From NCBI GenBank assembly GCA_963699525.1, contig CAVOUI010000006.1, positions 186,001 to 250,000 of the forward strand: 64,000 nucleotides of DNA, given 5' to 3'. This document shows positions 8,943-17,291 of the stretch, one piece after another (position 1 is the stretch's first letter; every line of letters starts with the position of its first letter). A program made the position numbers and the translations under genes. Origin of the DNA: SG8-41 sp963699525. Lineage in GTDB: Bacteria > Pseudomonadota > Gammaproteobacteria > Burkholderiales > SG8-41. Below the pieces are notes generated by a model. That model was not told the origin of the DNA and ran no database searches. It saw only the letters and a list, made by a program, of their open reading frames with translations.

Positions 8943-10045
8943 GGATCGAACCTCCGCATGGCCAGCCCGCACGCCACCATCAGCGACGGCGCGTCCTGCG
9001 TCAGGCCCTTCGGCCGGATCTTCGAGGACAGCGTCATGTTGACGAAGGGGTTGGCGATGAGGGTGCTCACCTGCACCCGCTTGCCCACTGCTTCGTCGGC
9101 GCCCGGGATCGCTGCGCAGCCGCCGGAGAGCACGATATGGTGGATTTGGTTGTGCTGGGTGGAGGTGAAGAAGAACTGCAGCGCACGCGCAACTTCCAGG
9201 CCCATCATGTCCATGAACGGCTGCAGCACGTCGGATTCGTAGTTCTCCGGCAGCCCGCCGGCGCGCTTGGCTGCCTCCGCTTCCTCCGGCGACAGGCCGA
9301 ACTTGTTCTGGATTTCCTGCGTCAGCTGGTTGCCGCCGAAGGGCTGCTCGCGCATGTAGATCGACTGGTCGTTGCGCAGCACGTTGACCGCCATGATGCT
9401 GGAGCCCACGTCCACCACCGCGATGTTCTGATCCTTGCCGCGGTCCGGGAACTGGCCCTCGATCAGCTCGAACGCGGTCTGCGCGGCGTACACATCGACG
9501 TCCATCACCGTCGCCTTGAGCCCGGCCGACTCGGCGACCGCCAGCCGGTCGATGATCTTCTCCTTGCGCGAGGCCGCGATCAGGACTTCGATATCATCCG
9601 GATTGTTGGGCGCCGGGCCCAGCACCTGGAAATCGAGGTTGACTTCGTCGAGAGCAAACGGGATGTACTGGTTCGCCTCGGTTTCGACCTGCAGCTCGAG
9701 TTCGTCCTCGGTCTGGCCGGCGGGTACCATGATCTTCTTGCTGATGACGGCCGCGTTGGGGAGCGCGAGGGCGAGGTTCTTGACGTTGCTGCCGAGCCGC
9801 TTATGGCAGCGCTTGAGGGCATCGCTGACCGCGTCAAGGTTGTTGATATTGCCTTCCACGACCGAGTCCTTGGGCAGGGGCTCGATGGCATACCGCTCGA
9901 CGCGGTAAAGGCCTTTGCCGGGCTCGCTGATTTCGACCATCTTGATGGAGGAGGAACTGATGTCGACCCCAATCAAAGGCGGCGTCTTGGCCTTGAATAG
10001 GCCTTCCAGCGCGGCGAGGTTGAAGCTAAATTTTCCTTTGAACAT
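8939..10045 (-). CDS. pilM: Type IV pilus actin-like ATPase PilM
   Basis: Cytoplasmic actin-fold protein that binds the PilN N-terminal tail. It opens with IGVDISSSSIKMVE, the phosphate-1 loop of the actin/FtsA fold. VVDVGSSIMAVNV (phosphate-2) and LSGGCAAIPG (adenosine loop) follow. At 368 residues it is a full-length PilM. It is the first gene of pilMNOPQ, divergent from the penicillin-binding protein gene, the arrangement known in pseudomonads and betaproteobacteria. Confidence 0.96.
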   Translation of the reverse strand: MFKGKFSFNLAALEGLFKAKTPPLIGVDISSSSIKMVEISEPGKGLYRVERYAIEPLPKDSVVEGNINNLDAVSDALKRCHKRLGSNVKNLALALPNAAVISKKIMVPAGQTEDELELQVETEANQYIPFALDEVNLDFQVLGPAPNNPDDIEVLIAASRKEKIIDRLAVAESAGLKATVMDVDVYAAQTAFELIEGQFPDRGKDQNIAVVDVGSSIMAVNVLRNDQSIYMREQPFGGNQLTQEIQNKFGLSPEEAEAAKRAGGLPENYESDVLQPFMDMMGLEVARALQFFFTSTQHNQIHHIVLSGGCAAIPGADEAVGKRVQVSTLIANPFVNMTLSSKIRPKGLTQDAPSLMVACGLAMRRFDP

Positions 10046-10081
10046 AAGTCAATGGGGACACAATCCCACAGTTTACATGAA

Positions 10082-10110
10082 ATGCTAGCAACAACTACTT
10101 TGGCTGTAAA
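10082..10110 (-). promoter_or_regulatory. Promoter of pilMNOPQ
   Basis: On the minus strand, TTTACA (10105-10110) and TAGCAT (10082-10087) are separated by 17 bases. TGC stands directly before the -10 box, an extended -10 feature. The start codon of pilM lies about 36 bases downstream of the -10. This is a good sigma-70-like promoter for the pilus operon. Confidence 0.65.
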
Positions 10111-10149
10111 GCGTTTTAGTGACTTTTTCCGCTCGCAGGGAACCCTGCC

Positions 10150-10155
10150 TATAAT
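10150..10155 (+). promoter_or_regulatory. -10 element of the mrcA promoter
   Basis: A perfect TATAAT in the divergent pilM-mrcA region. The -35 at 17 bases spacing (10127-10132) is a poor match. The leader from here to the mrcA ATG would be about 120 bases. It contains a short A/T-rich, partly self-complementary stretch (TTGCAATTGCGCAA at 10240-10253). Confidence 0.5.
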
Positions 10156-10281
10156 GCGTGGACAATCGATATAGCTTACATCGCATTAAGTACCCGCACC
10201 GTGGCGAGTTTCACCGGGCAAGACGAAAGGCCCGTTATTGTTGCAATTGCGCAACATTCTTGATGTGATGGATTAATAGGC

Positions 10282-12603
10282 ATGTCGATCCGTTGGTGGA
10301 CTTTTCCTCTGGTCGTGGCGCTCTCGGCGGCGCTCGCCTCGATTCTGCTGGTCGCATTTGCGGCTGCGATCATCTATCCCGGCCTGCCCTCGCTCGAGGC
10401 GCTGACCGATTATCAGCCCAAGATCCCGTTGCGGGTCTTCAGCGCCGAGGGAAAGCTGATCGCGGAATTCGGGGAAGAACGCCGGGCGCTGGTGAGAATC
10501 GGAGATGTTCCGCCGGCGCTCTCCCAGGCGATCCTCGCGGCTGAGGACGAGCGCTTCTACCAGCACAGCGGCGTCGACTACGTCGGCGTGGCGCGCGCCG
10601 CACTTTCGAACTTCATCTCCGGCGGCGTGCGCCAGGGGGCGTCCACCATCACCATGCAGGTCGCGCGGAACTTCTTTCTCTCCAAGGAACGAACCCTCAC
10701 CCGCAAATTCAATGAAGTGCTGCTCGCGTTCAAGATCGAGTCCAACCTGAGCAAGGATCAGATCCTCGAGCTCTACGTCAACCAGATCTACCTCGGCCAG
10801 CGCACGTACGGTTTCGCCGCCGCCGCGCAGACCTATTTCGGCAAGCCGGTCGCCACGCTGAATCTGGCCGAATCGGCGATGCTCGCGGGCCTGCCGAAAG
10901 CGCCCTCGCGCTACAACCCGGTTGCGAACTTCAAGCGCGCCAAGATCCGGCAGCAGTATGTGCTGCGCCGGATGCGGGATCTGCAGATGATCTCGGAGGA
11001 GGAGTTCACGGCGGCTGACCAGCAAGCGATCGTGGTGAAGCGGGAAGTCAACGAATTCCCCGTTCACGCCGAGCATTTTGCCGAGATGGTGCGACAGGTC
11101 CTCTACGAGCGGTATCAGGAAGACACCTATGCCCGGGGCCTGCGTGTCTACACGACGCTGCGGACCTCGCACCAGGAGGTGGCTTACGCGGCCGTGCGCT
11201 TCGGCGTCATGGAATATGACCGGCGCCACGGCTATCGAGGGCCGGAGGGTTACGTCGAATTGCCGGAGCGGCCGACGGAAGAAGCGCTTGAGGATGCGCT
11301 GCAGGATACCAGCGACAGTGACGATATGTACGCGGCCGTCGTGGCCGAGGCGAGCCCCAGGCTGGTGCGCGCCTATCGCCGGGGCGGAGAGTGGGTGGAA
11401 ATCAAGGACGACGGGCTCAAGTTCGCGTCCCGCCTGCTCGGCGACAAGGTGAGCGCCGGTCAGCGCCTCCGCCGCGGCGCCATCATCCGGGTGCAGCGGG
11501 ACGAGAAAGGGCGCTGGCAGATCACCCAGCTGCCTGCGGTCGAGGCCTCTCTCGTTTCCATGGACCCACGCGACGGGGCGATACGGGCGCTGGTCGGAGG
11601 GTTTGATTTTGGCCGCAGCCAGTACAACCACGTCACCCAGGCGCTGCGGCAGCCGGGTTCGAGCTTCAAGCCTTTCATCTACTCCGCCGCCCTCGAGAGG
11701 GGATTCACCGCGTCGACCGTCATCAATGATGCGCCGCTCACGTTCACCGCCGCGCAGACCGGCTCGGAGCCGTGGGAGCCAAAGAACTTCGACGGCAAGT
11801 TCGAGGGGCCGATGCGGCTGCGCACGGCGCTCACCAAGTCGAAGAACCTGGTGTCGGTGCGCATCCTCCAGGCGATCTCGCCGCAGTATGCGCAGGATTA
11901 TGTCGCCCGTTTCGGTTTCGATCCCAAGCTGCATCCGCCCTATCTCACCATGGCCCTCGGCGCCGGTAATGCGACCCCTCTGCAGATGGTCACCGCCTAC
12001 GGGGTATTTGCCAACGGCGGCTACCGCGTGGCGCCGTACTTCATCGAGCGAGTAGAGGATGCCAAGGGCAACGTGCTGATGGCGGCGCAACCGACAGCCG
12101 CGGGAGCGGGGGCGGAACGCGTCATCGACGCGCGCAATGCGTTCATCATGACGAGCATCATGCGCGATATCATGCGCATTGGCACCGGCGCGCGCGCCAT
12201 GAAGCTCGGGCGCGAGGACCTTGCAGGCAAGACTGGCACGACCAACGAGTTCGTGGATGCGTGGCTTTGCGGCTTTGTCCCCGGTCTCGTGTCGGTCGCG
12301 TGGATTGGCTTCGACAGCCCCCACACGCTCGGGCGCAACGAGACCGGCGCTCAGGCGGCGCTGCCGATCTGGATGGCCTACATGGGGGCGGTGCTCGACG
12401 GCGTCCCGGAGCAGCCGCTCGTGCCGCCCGACGGGGTGGTCGCGCTGCACATCAATCCGGATACCGGGCTGCGAATCGCCGACGCGCAGGGGGGGATCGT
12501 CGATTATTTCTACCAGGAGTTTCCGCCCCCAGCGCAGGAGACCCTGGTGGGGGGCGTGGTCGGCGGCGAGCGTCCCGAAGAGGTGCGCAACCAGCTGTTC
12601 TGA
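10282..12603 (+). CDS. mrcA: Penicillin-binding protein 1A (bifunctional transglycosylase/transpeptidase)
   Basis: Class A PBP that polymerises and crosslinks peptidoglycan at the inner membrane. It has an N-terminal membrane anchor (about residues 8-32). The glycosyltransferase domain shows EDERFYQHSGVD, RQGASTITMQVARN and the SRYNP block. An OB-like insert separates it from the transpeptidase domain, which has SSFK (about residue 460), SKN (about 519) and KTGTT (about 648). The length of 773 is normal for PBP1A of this group. It is divergent from pilM. Confidence 0.97.
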   Translation: MSIRWWTFPLVVALSAALASILLVAFAAAIIYPGLPSLEALTDYQPKIPLRVFSAEGKLIAEFGEERRALVRIGDVPPALSQAILAAEDERFYQHSGVDYVGVARAALSNFISGGVRQGASTITMQVARNFFLSKERTLTRKFNEVLLAFKIESNLSKDQILELYVNQIYLGQRTYGFAAAAQTYFGKPVATLNLAESAMLAGLPKAPSRYNPVANFKRAKIRQQYVLRRMRDLQMISEEEFTAADQQAIVVKREVNEFPVHAEHFAEMVRQVLYERYQEDTYARGLRVYTTLRTSHQEVAYAAVRFGVMEYDRRHGYRGPEGYVELPERPTEEALEDALQDTSDSDDMYAAVVAEASPRLVRAYRRGGEWVEIKDDGLKFASRLLGDKVSAGQRLRRGAIIRVQRDEKGRWQITQLPAVEASLVSMDPRDGAIRALVGGFDFGRSQYNHVTQALRQPGSSFKPFIYSAALERGFTASTVINDAPLTFTAAQTGSEPWEPKNFDGKFEGPMRLRTALTKSKNLVSVRILQAISPQYAQDYVARFGFDPKLHPPYLTMALGAGNATPLQMVTAYGVFANGGYRVAPYFIERVEDAKGNVLMAAQPTAAGAGAERVIDARNAFIMTSIMRDIMRIGTGARAMKLGREDLAGKTGTTNEFVDAWLCGFVPGLVSVAWIGFDSPHTLGRNETGAQAALPIWMAYMGAVLDGVPEQPLVPPDGVVALHINPDTGLRIADAQGGIVDYFYQEFPPPAQETLVGGVVGGERPEEVRNQLF

Positions 12604-12621
12604 GCGTGATCTGAACCGCCG

Positions 12622-13224
12622 ATGCCCAGGGACGCCGGCCGCAACGACCGCCGCAGCCGCATCGCCTATCTGGCGGCGCGGCTGATGGCCGAGGACGGAA
12701 TCGAGGATTACGCGCTCGCCAAGCGCAAGGCTGCTCGCCAGGCCGGCATGCCGGAAACGCGCGAGCTGCCGGCGAACGAGGAGATCGACGAGGCACTACG
12801 CGCCTACCGGCAGATCTATCAGCCGGAAGAGCACCGCAGCCGGTTGCGGACACTGCGCGAGGCTGCGGCGCGCGCGATGCGGGAGCTTGCCCGGTTCAAT
12901 CCCTACCTGACGGGGTCGGTCCTGAACGGCAATGCCGGCCGCTACGCCGACATCAACTTGCAGCTCTTCACTGATAACGAGAAGGCGGTGGAGCTCTTCC
13001 TGATCGACCAGGGCATCCCGTATCGCACGGCCCAGGCCCGCCTCTATGCGGGGGAGGAGCTGCGCACCGTGCCCGTCTATACCGTGAGCGACCGCGGCAC
13101 GGACATCGAGCTGACCGTGCTCTCGACGCTTGATCTGCGCGCGCCGCTCCGCGCCAGCGCGGATGGCAAGAGCATCGAGCGCGCCAGGCTGACTGCGGTG
13201 GAGCAGCTACTCGCGGACACCTGA
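12622..13224 (+). CDS. Conserved hypothetical protein with a nucleotidyltransferase-like motif
   Basis: A 200-residue cytoplasmic protein starting 18 bases after mrcA and probably cotranscribed with it. The first half is helical and basic (AKRKAARQAGMP, EEIDEALRAYRQIYQPEEH). The second half contains LTGSVLNGNAGRYADINLQLF, which resembles the GS-x(10)-D-h-[DE] signature of the polymerase-beta nucleotidyltransferase fold. The second acidic position is Asn here (ADIN), so catalysis by the classic two-metal mechanism is doubtful. I do not recognise a characterised homologue. Substrate and role are unknown. Confidence 0.75.
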   Translation: MPRDAGRNDRRSRIAYLAARLMAEDGIEDYALAKRKAARQAGMPETRELPANEEIDEALRAYRQIYQPEEHRSRLRTLREAAARAMRELARFNPYLTGSVLNGNAGRYADINLQLFTDNEKAVELFLIDQGIPYRTAQARLYAGEELRTVPVYTVSDRGTDIELTVLSTLDLRAPLRASADGKSIERARLTAVEQLLADT

Positions 13225-13374
13225 TCGAGGAAGCAGCGGCAACTCACGGGGACGCGACAACAACGCCCGACCGCGCGCGCCTGCCCGCTCCCCCTTCTTC
13301 CTCCGAAGGCGCCGAGTTCGGCGCGCCCGTCTCACAGTTATTGGCGGAGACCTGACCGAGAGGGCGGCGCCAGT

Positions 13375-14383
13375 TCAGCCGCCCGCGTTGAGCCAGCCGG
13401 CGACGTCCAGCGCAAAGTAGGTAAGCACGCCATCGGCGCCGGCGCGCTTGAACGCGGTCAGCACCTCCATCACGCACGGGCGCTCCTCGAGCCAGCCGCG
13501 CGCCGCCGCAGCCTTGATCATGGAGTACTCGCCGCTCACCTGGTAGGCGTAGGTGGGCGCCCGGAACTCGTCCTTCACCCGCCGCACGATGTCGAGATAG
13601 GGCAATCCGGGCTTGACCATCACCATGTCCGCGCCCTCCTCGAGGTCGAGTGCGACCTCCCACAGCGCTTCGTCGCTGTTCCCGTAGTCCATCTGGTAGG
13701 TGTGCTTGGTGCCGCGACCCAGGCTCTTCGCGGATCCCACCGCGTCGCGAAACGGCCCGTACAGTACCTGATGCGTACTTGGCCGAATAGGCGAGGATGC
13801 GCGTGTGGATGAACTTGCCGCGGTCGAGCGCCGCGCGGATCGCTCCGATGCGCCCATCCATCATGTCCGACGGCGCGACCACGTCCACGCCGGCAGCCGC
13901 ACAAGTGAGCGCCTGCTTTTCGAGGATCACGATCGTCTCGTCGTTCAGAATGTGGCCGCTGCGGTCGATCACGCCATCCTGGCCGTGAGTGGTATAGGGA
14001 TCGAGCGCGACGTCGGTGATGACGCCGAGTTCGGGAAAGCGCTTCTTCAGTGCCGCCACCGCTCGTGGGACGAGCCCCTTGGGATTGGTTGCCTCGCGCC
14101 CGTCAGCGGACTTCATCTCGCGTGGAATCAAGGGAAACACTGCCACCGCCGGCACACCGAGCTTCACGCAGAGTTCCGCGTGCGCCAGCAGGCGATCGAT
14201 CGTGTTGCGCCGAATCCCCGGCATCGAGGCCACCGGCTCGGACCGGTTCCTGCCCTCGATCACGAACATGGGATAGATGAGGTCGTCCGTCGTCAGCCGG
14301 TGCTCGCGCCTCAGCCGGCGCGAGAACTCGTCCCGCCGCATCCGCCGCATGCGCCGCCGCGGAAAGCCGCCGTAGTGCCGCAT
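13375..14383 (-). CDS. hemB: Delta-aminolevulinic acid dehydratase (porphobilinogen synthase), frame broken once
   Basis: Condenses two 5-aminolevulinate molecules to porphobilinogen in heme synthesis. The N-terminal two thirds (from MRHYGGFPRRRMRRMRRDEF) is clear, including VAVFPLIP, ITDVALDPYTTHGQDG, VAPSDMMDGRIGAIR and the Schiff-base lysine region ILAYSAKYAS. The frame then goes to nonsense. The rest (LYGPFRDAVGSA, MVMVKPGLPYLDIVRRVK, YQVSGEYSMIKAAA, LTYFALDVAGWL) is in another frame ending at 13375. The break lies at about 13760-13772, where 7 bases stand between the Ser and Tyr codons where the family has 6. The locus is 1009 bases. A good ribosome site (AGAGG, 7 bases) precedes the ATG. 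Confidence 0.92.
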
Positions 14384-14440
14384 GAATTAACCTCTTGGAT
14401 AGTATTGACTTTGTCTTGGGCCGACCGGGAACTCGGGGCC

Positions 14441-14446
14441 ATTATA
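14441..14446 (-). promoter_or_regulatory. -10 element for hemB, overlapping the small-RNA -10
   Basis: The sequence ATTATAAG reads TATAAT on the minus strand (hemB direction) and TATAAG on the plus strand (small-RNA direction, 14443-14448). The two divergent start sites would therefore share almost the same melting region. No good -35 is seen for either direction. Confidence 0.45.
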
Positions 14447-14454
14447 AGCGTCTC

Positions 14455-14566
14455 ATGCTGCAGACGATGTTGAGTCGTCTCCCGCTTTTCCTCCCTGAGC
14501 GGGAGCCTTAATCCCAATTAAGGCTTTTGCCCCCGGTTTTACTCCCCTTTAACCGGGGGTTTTTTA
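14455..14566 (+). ncRNA. Candidate small RNA with C-rich loops and intrinsic terminator
   Basis: No protein frame fits this gap, but four hairpins follow one another. H1 pairs AGACGA (14462-14467) with TCGTCT (14475-14480). H2 pairs CCCGC (14481-14485) with GCGGG (14499-14503) around a loop containing CCTCCCT. H3 pairs GCCTTAAT (14505-14512) with ATTAAGGC (14517-14524) around CCCA. H4 pairs CCCCCGGTT (14530-14538) with AACCGGGGG (14551-14559) around a loop containing ACTCCCC, followed by six T. A TATAAG -10 box lies at 14443. The C-rich loops could pair with Shine-Dalgarno sequences, as in known trans-acting sRNAs with CUCC/UCCC loops. Exact ends are inferred. Confidence 0.65.
14530..14565 (+). 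terminator. Strong rho-independent terminator (3' end of the small RNA)
   Basis: A perfect 9-base-pair stem, CCCCCGGTT / AACCGGGGG, with a 12-base loop and then TTTTTT. It points along the plus strand only. The minus strand has no T run after the stem, so it does not serve hemB. No plus-strand gene ends just upstream, which is why an independent transcript is inferred. Confidence 0.85.
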
Positions 14567-14641
14567 TGTACGCGCGCCGCAGAAGATCGCCTAGGTTGTT
14601 GTTATCGTGATCGAAACTGGCGCGCCCGGAGTCGCGTGCTG

Positions 14642-14647
14642 TAGAAT
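14642..14647 (+). promoter_or_regulatory. -10-like TAGAAT upstream of the cytochrome c4 gene
   Basis: TAGAAT lies 42 bases before the cytochrome c4 ATG, just after the small-RNA terminator. No clear -35 accompanies it. The ribosome site AAGGA is well placed before the ATG. Confidence 0.4.
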
Positions 14648-14689
14648 GGCGGCTCGCTCCCGAACCTGCGGTAATCAAAGGAACCCTGA

Positions 14690-15325
14690 ATGGTATCCCG
14701 GTGGTGGGCTGCGCTCGGCGCCGCCACGCTTGCGCCAGCGGTGGCGCTGGCGCAGGGCCCGGACCGAGCCGACCCCGCGCAAGCGCGCCAACTGGTGATG
14801 CAGGTGTGCGCGTCCTGCCACGCGGAGGACGGCAATAGCGCGCTTCCCGCCAACCCGGTGCTCGCCGGCCAGCACGCTGACTACCTATCGAAGCAGCTCA
14901 TGAACTTCGTGCCGCACGACGGGAAGCCCGCCGAGCGACCCAGTGCGGTGATGGGGGCGATGGTCGCGAATCTCTCGGCCAGCGATCTGCGCAATCTCGC
15001 GGCCTATTTCGAGGCGCAACGACCCAAGCCGCGCGCGGCGCGCGACCCGGAGCTCGCCCGGCTCGGGCAGATGATCTATCGCGGCGGCGTGCCGGCAAAA
15101 AGCGTGGCGGCCTGCACCGCCTGCCACGGACCGAACGGCAGCGGCATCCCGGCCCAGTTTCCGCGACTGGCGGGGCAGTTCGCCGAGTACACCGCCGCGC
15201 AGTTGCGGGCGTTTCGCGCCGGCGAGCGCGCCAATGACCCGAACCGCATGATGCGCACCGTGGCGGAGAAGCTCACGGACCGGGAGATCGCCGCGGTCGC
15301 CGAGTACATCGCCGGGCTGCGCTGA
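14690..15325 (+). CDS. Diheme cytochrome c4-type protein
   Basis: Periplasmic electron carrier with a signal peptide ending VALAQ and two class I heme domains. The heme motifs are CASCH and CTACH, about 100 residues apart, each followed by a similar segment (NPVLAGQHADYLSKQL and FPRLAGQFAEYTAAQL). This is the tandem duplication seen in cytochrome c4. Candidate axial Met residues lie in VMGAMV and RMMRTV. The 211-residue length fits. Likely partners are terminal oxidases, which are not in the window. Confidence 0.92.
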   Translation: MVSRWWAALGAATLAPAVALAQGPDRADPAQARQLVMQVCASCHAEDGNSALPANPVLAGQHADYLSKQLMNFVPHDGKPAERPSAVMGAMVANLSASDLRNLAAYFEAQRPKPRAARDPELARLGQMIYRGGVPAKSVAACTACHGPNGSGIPAQFPRLAGQFAEYTAAQLRAFRAGERANDPNRMMRTVAEKLTDREIAAVAEYIAGLR

Positions 15326-15352
15326 CCCGGACCTGCGCCGCCGCACTGCACG

Positions 15353-16636
15353 TCAGGAGCCCAGGCTCGCGAAGGCTTTTCTCGCGGCGCTGATCGTGCG
15401 CCCGATCTCCGCCTCGCCGTGAGCGGAGGAGACGAACCCCGCCTCGTACGCCGACGGCGCAAGGTAGACGCCGGCCTCGAGCATGGCGTGGAAGAAGCGG
15501 TTGAACATTTCACGGTCGCATTGCATGACTTCGGCGAAGCACGTCGGCGCAGCGGCGCGGAAAAAGATGCCAAACATGCCGCCGACGCTCGCCGCCGAGA
15601 AGGCGACGCCGTGCTCTTTCCCCGCGCGGGCAAGGCCCTCGCACAGCGCGCGCGTCGTGGCTGCGAGCCGGTCGTAGAAACCTGCCGCCTGCACGAGTTT
15701 CAGCGTCGCGAGGCCTGCCGCCACGGCGACCGGGTTGCCGGAGAGCGTCCCCGCCTGGTAAACCGGCCCGAGTGGGGCAATCCCCCGCATGATATCGCGG
15801 CGGCCGCCAAAGGCGCCGACGGGCAGGCCGCCGCCAATGACTTTGCCGAGCGTGGTGAGATCGGGCGTGACGCCATACAACGCCTGGGCGCCCCCGAGCG
15901 CGACGCGAAAACCCGTCATCACCTCGTCGAAGATCAGCACCGCTCCGTGGCGCGTGCAGAGCGCGCGCAGCAGCTCGAGGAAGCCCGCGCGGGGTGCGAC
16001 GAGGTTCATGTTGCCGGCGACGGGCTCCACGATGACCGCCGCGATCGTCTTCCCCTCCCGCTCGAAGGCTTGCTCCAGTGCGCTTACGTCGTTGTATTCC
16101 AGCACTACGGTGTCGGCGGCGGTCGCCGGGGGCACGCCCGCCGAGGACGGCTGGCCGAAGGTGAGCGCGCCCGATCCCGCCTTGACCAGCAGCGCGTCGG
16201 CGTGGCCGTGATAGCAGCCTTCGAACTTGACGATCCGGTGGCGGCCGGTGTGGCCGCGCGCAAGTCGGATCGCGCTCATCGTCGCCTCGGTGCCTGAGCT
16301 CGTGAGCCGCACCTGCTCGAGAGAGGGCACAAGCCGGCAGAGCAGCTCTGCCAGATCGACCTCCTGCTCCGTGGGCGCGCCAAAGGAGAGCCCGCGCTCC
16401 ACCGCCTGTTCCGCGGCTTTCACGACCTCGGGATGGGCGTGGCCCACAATGAGCGGGCCCCACGAGCCGACGTAGTCGATATAGGCCCGGCCGTCCGCGT
16501 CCCACACCTGCGCTCCTCGGCCGCGCTGGATGAACGGCGGCGTGCCGCCCACCGAACCGAACGCGCGCACCGGCGAATTGACGCCGGCCGGGATGACGCG
16601 TTGCGCGCGCTGGAACAGTGTCTGGCTGCGCTTCAT
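15353..16636 (-). CDS. hemL: Glutamate-1-semialdehyde 2,1-aminomutase
   Basis: PLP enzyme making 5-aminolevulinate from glutamate-1-semialdehyde, the C5 entry to heme. The start at ATG 16636 (MKRSQTLFQRAQRVIPAGVNSPVRAF) is the family N-terminus; the open frame extends 41 codons further upstream without homology. Motifs include SSGTEATMSAIRLAR, FEGCYHGHADALLV, IFDEVMTGFR and the PLP lysine in TTLGKVIGGGLPVGAFGG. It is the last gene of thiD-thiE-hemL, 7 bases after thiE. With hemB, also in the window, it supplies the first shared heme steps. Confidence 0.96.
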   Translation of the reverse strand: MKRSQTLFQRAQRVIPAGVNSPVRAFGSVGGTPPFIQRGRGAQVWDADGRAYIDYVGSWGPLIVGHAHPEVVKAAEQAVERGLSFGAPTEQEVDLAELLCRLVPSLEQVRLTSSGTEATMSAIRLARGHTGRHRIVKFEGCYHGHADALLVKAGSGALTFGQPSSAGVPPATAADTVVLEYNDVSALEQAFEREGKTIAAVIVEPVAGNMNLVAPRAGFLELLRALCTRHGAVLIFDEVMTGFRVALGGAQALYGVTPDLTTLGKVIGGGLPVGAFGGRRDIMRGIAPLGPVYQAGTLSGNPVAVAAGLATLKLVQAAGFYDRLAATTRALCEGLARAGKEHGVAFSAASVGGMFGIFFRAAAPTCFAEVMQCDREMFNRFFHAMLEAGVYLAPSAYEAGFVSSAHGEAEIGRTISAARKAFASLGS

Positions 16637-16643
16637 CCGGGGG

Positions 16644-17291
16644 TCACGAGGAGCCTTCCGCGAGCTCGTCCTGCGCAAAAAGCCCGCAGAAGCGGCGCGC
16701 CGCGAGCCCGACATCGTCCGCGCCGAACAGCGCGGATAAGACAGCGACGCAATCGGCACCGGCCTCGATCAGCTGCGGCGCATTTTCGATCGTGATGCCG
16801 CCGATGGCCACCACCGGTATCGAAAGACGGTGCCGGGCTTCGCGCAGCAGGGCAAGCGGCGCGCGCACCGCCCCCGGCTTGACCGTGGAGGGAAAGAAGC
16901 TACCGAACGCGACGTAGTCGGCGCCCAAACGCTCGGCCTCGAGCGCAAGCTCGAGCCGGTCGTAGCAGGAGGCGCCAAGGATCTTCCGAGCCCCGAGCCG
17001 CTCGCGCGCCGCGGCGAGGGAACCATCCTCCGCTCCGAGGTGCAGACCGTCGGCGTCCACGGCCAGCGCGAGATCGAGATGGTCGTTGATGATGAGCGGG
17101 ACCTGGAACCTCCGGCACGGCGCGAGCAGGGCGCGCGCCTGCGCGAGTCGCAGCGGCGCAGCGGCTGACTTGTTGCGGTACTGCACCAGGCGCGCGCCGC
17201 CGGCGAGCGCCGCTTCGGCCGCGGTGAGCAGGCTGCGCGTGTCAGCGATGTCGGGCGTGACGGCGTAGAGCCCCGCGATCCCGCGCTTCAC
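16644..17291 (-). CDS. thiE: Thiamine-phosphate synthase
   Basis: Couples the pyrimidine diphosphate to the thiazole phosphate to give thiamine phosphate. It shows LVQYRNKSA, LIINDHLDLALAVDADGLHLG, ILGASCYD, YVAFGSFFPSTVKPGA, and VVAIGGITIENAPQLIEAGADCVAV, the TIM-barrel phosphate site. The start is GTG 17291 (VKRGIAGLYAVTPD), overlapping the thiD stop as GTGA. This gives 215 residues, the normal length. The frame stays open further upstream only as a shadow of thiD. Confidence 0.95.
   Translation of the reverse strand: MKRGIAGLYAVTPDIADTRSLLTAAEAALAGGARLVQYRNKSAAAPLRLAQARALLAPCRRFQVPLIINDHLDLALAVDADGLHLGAEDGSLAAARERLGARKILGASCYDRLELALEAERLGADYVAFGSFFPSTVKPGAVRAPLALLREARHRLSIPVVAIGGITIENAPQLIEAGADCVAVLSALFGADDVGLAARRFCGLFAQDELAEGSS

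Noticed and set aside
10273..12450. Minus-strand frame of 725 codons
   Set aside because: Antisense shadow of mrcA, whose own frame has all penicillin-binding motifs.
13225..13374. Terminator or small gene between the nucleotidyltransferase-like gene and hemB
   Set aside because: Only a short GC-rich hairpin (GGCGCCGA/CGGCGC area) without a T run and no plausible reading frame.
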